A stretch of DNA of 64,000 nt from Chrysomallon squamiferum (taxonomy: Eukaryota > Mollusca > Gastropoda > Neomphalida > Peltospiridae), in the NCBI GenBank assembly GCA_012295275.1, contig CM022675.1, forward strand, positions 510,229 through 574,228, given 5' to 3'. Shown one piece after another: positions 51,937 to 64,000 of the stretch (the first letter of the stretch is position 1; each line of letters begins with the position of its first letter). The notes under the pieces are model-generated. The model was given only the letters and a program-made list of their open reading frames with translations. It did not search any database and had not been told where the DNA came from. The translations under genes and the position numbers were made by a program.

Positions 51937-53495
51937 ATATATAATAATATATATATAGTACGAAGGTACTGATTAATTAAGTTAAAATGTCTAAATGTAG
52001 AAACTCTTCACTTGTACTCTTGCAGTCTTTCCAGTTATTATTATTGTTGTTCTTCTTCTTCTTCTTGTTAGTAGTAGTAGTAATAGTAGTAGGAGGAGTA
52101 GTATTCTTTCTGTTGCTGTTGTTGCTGTTGTTTTTCTTTCTTTATTTATTTATTTATTGTAATTAATTTTATAGCTATTTTGTAAACACACATACACAAT
52201 ATACACACAAAACATGGAGTGTCACCTCTGTAAAATTATATAAACATAAAAGGATCACATAAATTAATTTGGACATGGAGATGTATTACAGATTGTTTAC
52301 GTACAAGATAAAGCTATTTGTATTCATGTGAAATTTGTGCCAGTTTATTTCTTATCAGCAAACTTTGAACTCGTATAAGCAGTATTTCTGACCCCAGTAA
52401 CACTGTAAATATACAGCTGAAAACTCTATTTGGAACTGGCGATATGTACCTTATATTGGGATTTTCCTGTTCCCGCTCTGAACCCCCTGAGTAGTGTATC
52501 AAAGACTGATGTATATGTACCTTTAGAACATTGGCGTATAGCTTTGTTCATCTCTACATTAATCCGCGTTGATGTTCTTATGATTATCCCGTTCCAACTT
52601 TGTACTCCATGAGTAGAGTATCAAAGAGTGAATCAAATATTTTCCTGTTTATGAGAGGCCATGTTATTGTTGCTCTCAGCTGATAAAAGTAGTGCATGCT
52701 GTAATAGCAGCATGTTTCTTCTCTAGTATCAGCGTTATTCTGAAACGGTAAGTTTGATATTTAGCTACTGTTGATGTTAAAATGCATTCATTGATTGTCA
52801 AATGTTTATTTGTGCATTCATTTTGAATCGGTAATCATTAAACTAGTAAATTTAAGAGAGGTTTTACATATCTGTGTATTAAACCATCGAATCTAACCGT
52901 CAACATAGTTAATAATTATAACAAGTAAGTATTATTATTATTATATATATATATATAGGTACATATAAATAGGTACTAAAAAAACTGTCCTATATTTACT
53001 ATATTTTGTACACACACATCTACACACACACACATACATACACGCACACAGATATATATATATAAAACCACCGTAAAATACATGGAAAGGCATTAAAAAA
53101 GAAAAGAAATCGCTCTCCTTTAACCAATAATAATTTCTCTCTTTTAAACATCATCGAAGAAGAAAGAACGACTAGAACTCAGTGCTCTTTTGTTAGTGAA
53201 ATGTGCCGAGGTGTCATTAAATGGCAGCCTTGATTGCATACTGATTAATAATTAATCAGTCATTTGTGACGTCAGTGGAGGTAAACAAAGGGCAGTATGA
53301 CGTCTTTTTACAGTCCGATCTGTTTATGTCGTCAGTAAGTGTTTTCAGTTTCCTTTAGAAAATATCAATACGAAATGACAAATATAGAAAGTCTTGTAAA
53401 AGAGAGAGCCGAAACAAAGAACGGGAGTGGGACCGTGTGGAAGTGAGATATTGAAATTATCGACTATTTATGTCAGCTGTAATCTATACATTGTC
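51894..53495. other. Mostly unique AT-rich stretch
   Basis: Starts with (GT)n to 51935. (AGT)n lies near 52070-52100. Two diverged copies of a roughly 50-bp segment ending GAGTAGNGTATCAAAGANTG lie at about 52455-52510 and 52580-52630. A CRE octamer is at 53267-53274. No gene recognised. Confidence 0.6.
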
Positions 53496-53499
53496 AAAA

Positions 53500-53775
53500 A
53501 AAAAAAACATTATTTATTTTAATACTGATCTATACTTTGTTACAGATCAATTATTTATGTTATTGCTAACCTATACACTGTCACAAATCAATTATTTATG
53601 TTTACATTTATCTATACATTGTCACAAATCAATTATTTATGTTAATACTATGCTATACACTGTCACAAATCAGTTATTTATGTCAACATTTATCTTATAC
53701 ATTGTCACAGTTCAATTATTTATGTTAACATTTATCTATACATTGTCACAAATCAATTAATTATGTTAATATTAT
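53500..53775. repeat. About 40-bp minisatellite
   Basis: About six units of TATACATTGTCACAAATCAA followed by TTATTTATGTTAACATTTATC. Diverged single units recur at 53960-54010 and 54075-54110. Confidence 0.88.
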
Positions 53776-54405
53776 CGGGAGGAGAAAAACTGAAGTTTAA
53801 CAGATTACCAAAAAAATAATAATAATAAAAAAATAATAAATGCGCTTTAAAACTTTCTAAAAAAAAACAATTATATTTAAAGACACATATATTATCCATT
53901 ATGGGATGCAGTTTCTAGTTGGTATCTATAGGCCAAAATCAATATTAGGTATAGAAAATGACAGTCACAAATTAATTATTTATGTTAATACTAACGTTTA
54001 TATTATCTTGAATCAATTATTTATGTTAAAACAGACGCAAACATTATTATAAACGATATTTTTATTTTAATTCTTAGACATATATTATCACAAATCAGTT
54101 ATCTAAATATTTATCTGCACGGTGTAAGGTAATACTTTGACAGAAACATAAAACAGTACCTGCACTGAATAGATAATCATTTATTTATGTTGTACCTGCC
54201 TGCCTGTGTGCAGCTAGAAGTAATTTGTACATTTTTGTTTGCAGTTTCGTTCTGTTCATGTTCGTAATCGCTGGCTTTTTTATTTATTTATTTTCTTCGA
54301 AATATTAGAGATGAAAATTTATGAATCATTGCTTTATATTTTTGTTTCATTCACTGGTACTTCTTTCACTACATGCAGCATTTAATTATTTAAACAACCT
54401 CAGTT
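53776..54405. other. AT-rich stretch without gene
   Basis: Poly(A)-containing and unique sequence with scattered relics of the preceding minisatellite. Confidence 0.6.
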
Positions 54406-54409
54406 TACT

Positions 54410-55772
54410 TTCTATTGATTCAGTAGATGGACTACTACTTCCTAGATGTTTAGCAGGAGGAAATCTACTTTCTAGAGATTTAGTAGTAGGTCCTCTACTT
54501 TCTATAGATTTAGTAGCAGGACGTCTTCTTTCTACAGATTTAGAAGTAGGTCGTCTACTTTCTAGAGATTTAGTAGTAGGCGTCTACTTTCTAGAGATTT
54601 AGAAGTAGGTCGTCTACTTTCTAGAGATTTAGTAGTAGGTCGTCTACTTTCTAGATATTTAGTAGTAGGCGTCTACTTTCTAGAGATTTAGAAGTAGGTC
54701 GTCTACTTTCTAGAGATTTAGTAATAGGTCGTCTACTTTCTATAGATTTAGTAGTAGGTCGTCTACTTTCTAGAGATTTAGATGTAGATCGTCTACATTC
54801 TAGAGATTTAGTAGTAGGTCGTGTACTTTCTAGAATTTAGTAGTAGGACGTCTGTTTTCTAGAATTTAGTAGTAGGATGTCTACTTTCTAGAGATTTAGT
54901 AGTAGGTCGTGTACTTTCTAGAATTTAGTAGTAGGACGTCTGTTTTCTAGAATTTAATAGTAGGATGTCTACTTTCTAGAGATTTAGTAGTAGGTCGTAT
55001 ACTTTCTAGAATTTATAGTAGGATGTCTACTTTCTATAGATTTAGTAGTAGGTCGTCTACTTTCTATAGATTTAGTAGTAGGTCGTCTACTTTCTAGAGA
55101 TTTAGATGTAGGTCGTCTACTTTCTATAGATTTAGTAGTAGGCGTCTACTTTCTATAGATTTAGTAGTAGGTCGTCTACTTTCTAGAGATTTAGATGTAG
55201 GTCGTCTACGTTCTAGAGATTTAGTAGTAGGATGTCTACTTTCTAGAGATTTAGTAGTAGGTCGTGTACTTTCTAGAATTTAGTAGTAGGACGTCTATTT
55301 TCTAGAATTTAGTAGTAGGATGTCTATTTTCTAGAGATTTAGATGTAGGTTGTCTACTTTCTATAGATTCACTAGTAGGTGTCTACTTTCTATAGATTTA
55401 GTAGTAGGTCGTCTACTTTCTAGAATTCAGTAGTAGGACGTCTATTTTCTAGAATTTAGTAGTAGGATGTCTACTTTCTAGAGATTTAGTAGTAGGTCGT
55501 CTACTTTCTAGAATTTAGTAGTAGGGCGTCTATTTTCTAGAATTTATAGTAGGACGTCTACTTTCTAAAAGCTTTAGAAGTAGGGACTAGAATTTAGTAG
55601 TAGGACATCTACTTTCTAGAGATTTAGTAGTAGGACGTCTACTTTCTAGAATTTAGTAGTAGGACATCTACTTTCTAGAGATTTAGTAGTAGGACGTCTA
55701 CTTTCTAGAATTTAGTAGTAGGACATCTACTTTCTAGAGATTTAGTAGTAGGACGTCTACTTTCTAGAGGGG
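54410..55772. repeat. 30-bp minisatellite
   Basis: About 46 units of GATTTAGTAGTAGGTCGTCT followed by ACTTTCTAGA. Shorter 28-29-bp units (AATTTAGTAGTAGGACGTCT) occur in the second half and alternate regularly with the full units near 55590-55770. The 93-residue open frame at its left end is a translation of the repeat. Confidence 0.95.
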
Positions 55773-56470
55773 CCGTCGCAGAAACAAGAAATATTGATAT
55801 TCAGCATATTTCGTTTATTTCTCACATCCACACAAAATAGCTACAACTATGTGTTTGACGTCAACAGTATAAGAATGATTAGTTATTTGAAAAAATAACT
55901 CACACCCTCACACACATGTAAATTAATATTAATATTAATATATACATTAATATGTCATTACATTAGAAAATGCTTCTGCATTTTTAATTTTTAATTATTT
56001 ATAAATTTATAAATTTACGATAGATTAGACAGACAGAGAGACAGAGAGACAGTCAGATAGATAGATATGGATATTTAAACAATTAAATAATAAAATCACC
56101 ACTCGACATAACATATCTCACATAAAGTTACAGCGACCTGTGTATTATTTCATTCTTTGAATACAGCTGACATTACTCCCCACTGTTCTAATGTCCACTT
56201 GAACAAAACACAGACAAACACATGAACTGGGTGCGACAAGAAATATTCGTGCTACTGAAATAATATTTAAAAACAGACGTGTGTCGTAGATGTTTATATG
56301 AACAGAAGCGCTTCATTTGTCATGTCTAATAACATCGCGTAATTTTTTTATTTTCAAGTCTTGTCTAAATACTTCGCCAATTAATTATCTGTCTGTCTGT
56401 CTGTCTGTATATCTGTTTCGTGGGAAGCGATGATTACACTCGGTTACTAAGCAACCCTCTGTCACCTTGT
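55773..56470. other. Unique AT-rich stretch
   Basis: A CRE octamer lies at 55856-55863, (ATTA)n near 55925-55950, and (GACA/GATA)n at 56029-56065. No gene seen. Confidence 0.6.
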
Positions 56471-56640
56471 CTTGATGGTTGAGTGGTAAGGTCGTCCGCC
56501 TACCGTGTGCGTGGGGGTGTCATACTTTCAAGTTTCACCTGACTGTCTTTCGTGAGGTCGCGATTGTAATTTGACCTCCTGCGCCGGCGCGTTCTCGAAT
56601 ACTGTCCGTGCAGACGTACAGAATACACGCACACATACAC
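56470..56640 (+). mobile_element. Candidate tRNA-derived SINE or degenerate tRNA
   Basis: TGGTTGAGTGGTAAGG closely fits the D-arm/A-box of a tRNA. About 45 bp later, CTTTCAAGTTTC sits where a B-box would be but is degenerate. A G+C-rich tail (CCTGCGCCGGCGCG) follows and then CA and TTTA microsatellites. An intact tRNA fold is not evident, so a tRNA-related SINE head is the better guess. Confidence 0.4.
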
Positions 56641-56903
56641 ACAGATACAGATATATATATTTATTTATTTATTTATTTATTTTATATATATATATATATA
56701 AAATTGGCGAACACACATTTCATAATTACACACTGAAATAACTAGTCTGACTTCTTTGCTAATCGCTTCTCTTTCTTCTTCTTCTTTTTTTTTTTTTTTT
56801 TTTTTTTTGTTTTGTAACACTTCAGAGACACAAAGCTGAGGGTGTGTGTGTCAGGTGTTTCCAGTCGAATGATTTATTATTTCACGTCTCTCGCTATGGA
56901 GTG

Positions 56904-56934
<31 letters not shown>

Positions 56935-56961
56935 ATTCTTTGCAAGTGCTTTGTATAACAG

Positions 56962-57260
56962 AAACGATGTCAAACATAAAGCAGTACGCGACACTGTTTG
57001 ATTTCTTTTCTCTCTCCTCAGTAAAACATCGTCTTACTTTTCGGTCAAAGCCGGACATAACAAAAGAGTGGTTTACTTACTGCTCAGCGGTTAATTCGTG
57101 TGAACAGTGTTCTAGCCGCACCTGGTTTGTAGGAGGGGCTGTCAACAAGGACCGCCCCAGAAGAAAAGAAAGAAAAAAAAAGTTCTGGACAGTTAGACTG
57201 AAGTTAGAACAGACAGTGCATGACAGTACCGGCTACCGGGGCCAAAATGAGACACTTTAA
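56962..57260 (+). other. Open frame inside the 855-bp insertion, coding status unclear
   Basis: About 98 codons from ATG at about 56967 (MSNIKQYATLFDFFSLSSVK onward) to TAA at 57258. The composition is balanced, with no microsatellite, but no domain or splice context was recognised. The region lies between poly(A)/poly(T) tracts, which would also fit a retroposed or non-coding segment. Confidence 0.2.
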
Positions 57261-57297
57261 AATGTAACATAAAATGAAAACGTGAATATTTTCATAG

Positions 57298-57360
<63 letters not shown>

Positions 57361-57407
57361 TGAAAATGATGAAAATAATGATGATAATAATGATGATAAA
57401 ATAATAA

Positions 57408-57438
<31 letters not shown>

Positions 57439-57527
57439 AAAAAAATAAATAAATAAATAAATAAACTGAGTATTACACGCACAAATAACATTATATATAA
57501 ATCATACTTCAGATCACTTGAAGATGA

Positions 57528-57794
57528 TTAATCGAGGATAACGCTTGATGAGTATACTTCGTCAACAACAACAACAACAACAAAAATCACTTTTGTACAA
57601 ACTTCTCGACTTGTACACAATGTCACTGAAAGAGTCAATCTCGCGGCTTTCATAACATGCTTTGTACCACTACAGAAAACACTGTGTAAATCACGTTTTG
57701 TGTGTGTGTTCTCAACGCTGCAGTCTTTAAGAGAAATAAACTTCTTGTCTGGTCTTGATCTTAATTTAGTTAATATTAGACGCAAACCCCCCAA
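57528..57794 (-). other. Duplicated minus-strand open frame, copy 1
   Basis: The frame reads GLRLILTKLRSRPDKKFISL then KDCSVENTHTKRDLHSVFCS and GTKHVMKAARLT, then runs into unrelated sequence. The shared part is conserved in copy 2 at 58333-58539, including a three-base length difference (CSGT against SGT) that keeps the frame. It may be a remnant of a coding exon. No family recognised. Confidence 0.25.
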
Positions 57795-57888
57795 CCTGTT
57801 TCATTCCCCGACATCAACATATATAAAAGAACAGACAGTGACTTTCTTGTACTGAATCATTTTAAAATTACTCCTGCTATTGTGTTCC

Positions 57889-57937
<49 letters not shown>

Positions 57938-58082
57938 TTTATTTTGTTTTGTGTGTGTGTGTGTGTGTAGACAAATGAATAATTACAACAAAAATAACAA
58001 CAGCAACAATAACAACAAAATGAATAATACTAATAATAATAATAACAATAATAACTATAACATTATAGATTTGTATATGTAC

Positions 58083-58249
<167 letters not shown>

Positions 58250-58332
58250 TTATTTATTTATTTATTTATTTATTTTATATATATTTTAAAATTGGCGAAC
58301 ACACACACATTTCATAATACACACTGAAATAA

Positions 58333-58539
58333 CTAGTCTGACTTCTTTGCTAATCGCTTCTCTTTCTTATTAGTCAATCTCGCGGCTTTCATAACATGCT
58401 TTGTACCACTGAAAACACTGTGTAAATCACGTTTTGTGTGTGTGTTCTCTACACTGCAGTCTTTTAGAGAAATAAACTTCTTGTCTTGTCTTGATCTTAA
58501 TTTAGTTAACATTAGACGCAACCCCCTCACCTGTTTCAT
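58333..58539 (-). other. Duplicated minus-strand open frame, copy 2
   Basis: 68 codons, MKQVRGLRLMLTKLRSRQDK then KFISLKDCSVENTHTKRDLH, then SVFSGTKHVMKAARLTNKKE KRLAKKSD. The last part corresponds to sequence found 855 bp away in copy 1. No splice signals were found at that junction, so an insertion or deletion is more likely than an intron. Confidence 0.25.
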
Positions 58540-58736
58540 TGTGTCTCATGATGACTAGATAGATTTTCTATTTTCGGTTTGTTTGTTTGATTAGCTAGTA
58601 TTGACAGTTCATATCTGTAGCGACACAATTTGTGACACTTAATGTGTCAAAAATAACAACAGCAACAATAACAACAAAATGAATAATACTAATAATAATA
58701 ATAACAATAATAACTATAACATTATAGATTTGTATA

Positions 58737-58776
<40 letters not shown>

Positions 58777-58869
58777 GATGACTAGATAGATTTCTCTATT
58801 TTCGGTTTTGTTTGATTAGCTAGTATTGACAGTTCATATCTGTAGCGACACACATTTGCGACACTTAAT

Positions 58870-60225
58870 TTATAACGGTAACTATAGCGATCAAACAAAA
58901 GCACTTGAGATTATAGATTCATGTCAAAGTTTTAGGCTAACGCCTATTGTTCTCCAGTACATCACTTCCTCGTATCTTTGTGTTCCTGTACATAGCGCGG
59001 GGGGTGGGGGGGGTGCTGTTGCTTGGTTGTTGAAGGTCACTAGAGTAATTATTCGCGCTGCACTTAGTAAGTTTTGTCCCATTCCAATTAACCTTATAGA
59101 GAACGGATTTAACAAAAGATCTTGTATCTACGGGAAGACGTTCGTAACAGCAATATTTATAATAATGATGACGACGATGATGATGATGACGGTGATGATG
59201 GTAATAATAATAATAATAACAAAAACAACAACGATAACGTCAATAATAAAAATAACAATAATAATAATAATAACAATAACAATATTAAGAAGAATAAAAA
59301 TCATGACAGTAACAATAACAGTAATAACAATAGCAATGTCAATTATATTAATAATAATAACAACAACAACAATAACAATAACAGTAATAATAATAATAAC
59401 AATAATGGTAGTTATACTAGGAAAGAAGACGAATAACTAGAACATCAAAAAGCAACAACAGTAATAGCAGTAATGATAGTTATAACAGTAGTAGTAGTAG
59501 TAGTAGTAATGAATAAAAAACAGGTAATGACATTTACGACATTTACGACATTTTTTATATCGTTCAAGAAACGTTTATCTGTAAAAGGGTTATTTATAGT
59601 ATGTTATAGTAGTATCTTTATTCAGAACGAGGTTTGTAGTGGTACTCTCGTAGTACAGAAAAGACGTTGTATCTGCAGTGAAGGCAAAATAAACTTCTGA
59701 ATGGTGGTGTCATTGTTCACAGCAAACTTTGAACACGTAGTACCGTTGTTATGAATCGTGATTTATCGCGTGCTTGGAAAGCCCGAGTACAGTCTAGATT
59801 ACAGGATTTGTTTTGTACAAAGCAGGACAGGCATAAATATTAATGATTAACCGGAGAAAACAAAATACACCGTGAATTGCGTATACATGACTCCTACAAC
59901 GTCATTTTATCGTCCTTCTTCTAAAGGTAAGTTCTGTTATATAAAAGAAATAAAACTTTAAAGAAAACGTTGAATGTACGGGTTCAGCGAAGAAAAATTA
60001 AACTAGCGGAAACGACAATGTCAGAAATTAAAACCAAAGTATGTTAATTAGACTGTAAGAAGGTTTATACCAAAGTTTGTGTTAACCGTTTCTTTCAGTT
60101 ATAAGGAAATCTGAGTGCGTCGTTGTTGAAAACAAAGTCTGAATTAACATTAGCGTCGTTTAGAGCCGACAGACAATTTTATCGCACGTAATGTTATTAT
60201 AGTCTGTCGTCTAGACAACCACAGT
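58870..60225. other. AAT/AAC repeats and unique sequence; possible first exon at 59887
   Basis: (GAT)n and (AAT/AAC)n at 59160-59410 and (AGT)n at 59485-59510. At 59887, ATG opens MTPTTSFYRPSSK and meets a consensus donor, AAAG|GTAAGT, at 59927. No partner exon is visible, so it is only a weak candidate. Confidence 0.35.
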
Positions 60226-60825
60226 GTTATTTAAAAGAAACACGCCAGAAATAGACTGTCCCATAATTCATTTTGGGCTTCCGTTCTTGATTTACTTCAA
60301 CTTTCACTTATTTTGTTTTGTTGTTTCTTTGTCTGCTGGCACGCTTGTTTATTGTTGTGACGGTTTTTCTTATTACTGTCGTCGTCGTTGTTGTTGTTGT
60401 TGTTGATGATGATGTTGTTGTTACCATCATCAGCAGCATTGGTTGTGTTTCTTGGTGTTATTCTTGCATTGTTATTATTGTTGTTTTAATTACTGTTGTT
60501 GTCGTTGTAATTATTATCATTATTATTTTTATTATTATTATTGTGGTTGTTGTTGTTGTTTTCTTTGTGATGTTGTTGATATTGTTGTTGTTCTAATTAT
60601 TATTGTTGTTGCTGCTGCAGTTGCTGCTGATGTTATTGTCGTCGTTGTTGTAATTATTATTACTGTCATTATTATTATTATTATTATCATTAGAAATAAT
60701 CAGTTATATTTACGATTACAGGAGATACATTATTGTAGTAAATATTTCTCCTCTTCTCTCGAACTAGAAGCATAAAAAAAATACCCGTCCCTTGAACAAA
60801 AATAATGATAAAAAATTAATAAAAC
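60226..60825. repeat. (TTG)n / (ATT)n tract
   Basis: Degenerate TTG, GTC and ATT triplets at about 60375-60695. Hydrophobic open frames here are repeat translations. Confidence 0.85.
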
Positions 60826-61470
60826 AACAAAAACTCCAGTTCTTCATAGTGTTTCCGAACTGGTAAAACCTAACTCCAGTTCTTCATAGTGTTTCCGAAA
60901 CCTAACCCCAGTTCTTCATAGTGTTTCCGAACTGGTAAAACCTAACCCCAGTTCTTCATAGTGTTTCCGAACTGGTAAAACCTAACCCCAGTTCTTCATA
61001 GTGTTTCCGAACTGGTAAAACCTAACCCCAGTTCTTCATAGTGTTTCCGAACTGGTAAAACTTAACTCCAGTTGTTCATAGTGTTTCCGAACTGGTAAAA
61101 CCTAACCCCAGTTCTTCATAGTGTTTCCGAACTGGTAAAACCTAACCCCAGTTCTTCATAGTGTTTCCGAACTGGTAAAACCTAACCCCAGTTCTTCATA
61201 GTGTTTCCGAACTGGTAAAACCTAACTCCAGTTCTTCATAGTGTTTCCGAACTGGTAAAACCTAACCCCAGTTCTTCATAGTGTTTCCGAACTGATAACA
61301 CCTAACTCTAGTTCTTCATAGTGTTTCCGAACTGGTAAAACCTAACCCCAGTTCTTTATAGTGTTTCCGAACTGGTAAAACCTAACCCCAGTTCTTCATA
61401 GTGTTTCCGAACTGGTAAAACCTAACCCCAGTTCTTCATAGTGTTTCCGAACTGATAACACCTAACTCGG
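60826..61470. repeat. 40-bp minisatellite with internal inverted repeat
   Basis: About 16 very similar units of CCTAACCCCAGTTCTTCATA followed by GTGTTTCCGAACTGGTAAAA. The second unit lacks GAACTGGTAA. Each unit contains CCAGTTC and GAACTGG about 15 bases apart, a possible hairpin stem of seven pairs. Confidence 0.95.
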
Positions 61471-62280
61471 CCTTTTGGGGACCTTTTGCTCCTAAATTGC
61501 GTGAGTTCGTCAGCCTCTACAACCACGTAACAAACAATGGTATGCTATCAGTTGACGTTCGATATAGCCAGCCAGTCAGGTCTATTGTAGTTTTAGTGTT
61601 TAAAGTGTGTTTACGTAGAGACGCGGGTGTGGGCAGTAAATTAAACAACGTAATTAGGCCACATAAGAAATATATTTGTTTAGCGTTCGACCTGAGAAAT
61701 TATTCGATATTCAAAAAAAAAAAAAAATAATAATAAAAAAAAAAAAATAAAAAATAATAATAATAATAATATTAATAATAATAATAATAGTAGTAATTGT
61801 AATAGTAATAGTAGTAATAATGATAAGAAGAATAAATTAAATTGTAACATTGATTGCGCAGAATCACCAACAAACTGTATAGGAGGACATCTTAGCATTG
61901 ACATCATTTGTTATATTTTCTCTTCAGTCATGTTATTGAAAAATCTTGTGTTGGAACGAGCGATCAGAAAGTTAAAGCACGCCTCTGCCGGTCTGTGAAC
62001 GCGCGTGCAAGTGGTATCTGTAATACGCTGCAGTAGAAAATGAGCGACTGATTTTGAAGTATGTTTGCCGTGAACACCCGGAATTTGAAAATATAACAGT
62101 AAAAATAAAAATGTCCTCGCTACCTGTTTAACATTAGTCTCTGCAGTGCTGTGTAAACACGCACGTCTGACTGATTTCACAAGGCAAACATGGCCTATGA
62201 ATGTTCTTAAATTTCTTCAAGCATTCATAGCAAAATTAACTGAAGAAATATCTTATTTCATTTACGAACCACATCTTAAA
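61471..62280. other. Unique stretch, no recognised gene
   Basis: An open frame at 61497-61730 ends in a poly(A)/(AAT)n tract at 61713-61830 and has no recognisable domain. A retroposed segment is possible. The rest is unremarkable. Confidence 0.5.
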
Positions 62281-62285
62281 CATTA

Positions 62286-62324
<39 letters not shown>

Positions 62325-62449
62325 CTTTTTTATTTATTTTATTTTATTTTATTTTATTTTATTTTTTTATTTTTTATTTTTTTATTATTATTTTTTATTA
62401 TTATTATTATTATTATTATTCCTTTTTATTTATTTTTTTATTATTATTC

Positions 62450-62480
<31 letters not shown>
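62281..62480. repeat. (ATT)n, (TTTTA)n and poly(T)
   Basis: A run of ATT and TTTTA units ending in poly(T) at 62451-62478. Confidence 0.95.
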
Positions 62481-63674
<1,194 letters not shown>

Positions 63675-63749
63675 GTTCTTATTAACAGAGAATTCTCTGT
63701 TGTTATGTTATTAGTTCATGATACTCTTCAGTGTACCTGCAGTTATTTA

Positions 63750-63780
<31 letters not shown>

Positions 63781-63781
63781 T

Positions 63782-63821
<40 letters not shown>

Positions 63822-64000
63822 GTTGTGTTTGTTTATTTATTTATTTATTTATCTATTTATGTTTACATGTGTTTGCATGTATGTATTATGTATATATATA
63901 TATATATGTATGTATGTATGTATGTGTATGTAAGTGTGACTGTGTGTATGTGAATGTATATTTTTGTTTGAGAACTATTATGATACATTTTAATGTCTGC
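63750..64000. repeat. (TCTG)n, (TTTA)n and (TATG)n
   Basis: About 17 CTGT units at 63752-63818, then TTTA, TA and TATG runs to the end of the window. Confidence 0.95.

Noticed and set aside
61497-61730. 77-residue open frame ending in Lys
   Set aside because: It ends in a poly(A) tract and shows no homology I recognise.

Overview
The window is animal nuclear DNA, most likely from a mollusc or close lophotrochozoan. It is AT-rich, has spliced genes with GT-AG introns, and carries unusually dense microsatellites (GA/CT, CA/GT, CATA, AAT, GTA) and minisatellites. The species cannot be named from the sequence.

The dominant gene is a plus-strand metazoan chitin synthase. Thirteen exons join with matching phases into one open frame of 1594 residues; its 5' end lies left of the window. 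Exons 1-9 (1-4308) encode a charged N-terminal region, about ten membrane segments and the first part of the catalytic domain. Exons 10-13 (26850-30463) encode the rest of the catalytic domain (LDGD, EDR, QRRRW), the SWGTRE motif, seven more membrane segments and a basic tail.

Exons 9 and 10 are separated by a 22.5 kb intron that is almost entirely tandem repeat. It holds a 32-bp satellite (about 4545-17431), a 200-N gap (17432-17631), a second damaged copy of exons 3-8 (17771-20655), a second stretch of the same satellite (20656-24690), and a 65-bp minisatellite (about 24700-26849) that runs directly into exon 10. The second exon set and second satellite stretch look like an overlapping contig or the other haplotype of the same locus, rather than a second gene. 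The most striking observation is that the 65-bp minisatellite unit is built from the 3' splice site and first coding bases of exon 10 itself. The intron therefore appears to carry about 33 copies of the exon's own acceptor.

Downstream and convergent is a minus-strand gene for a small four-EF-hand calcium-binding protein. Two 3' exons are recognised (32394-32649 and 34715-34918); its first exon was not found. Its 2.1 kb intron contains an intronless plus-strand gene (33147-33824) for an unrecognised 225-residue basic coiled-coil protein, with a CRE palindrome just upstream.

From about 35 kb to the right end there is no recognisable protein gene. This part holds microsatellites, at least six minisatellite families, a 305-bp terminal-inverted-repeat MITE (51589-51893), a tRNA-like SINE candidate (about 56470-56640), a nested duplication (56700-58870), and a few isolated stretches that look like exons or first exons and are reported at low confidence. 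No rRNA, convincing intact tRNA, CRISPR array or reverse transcriptase was seen.
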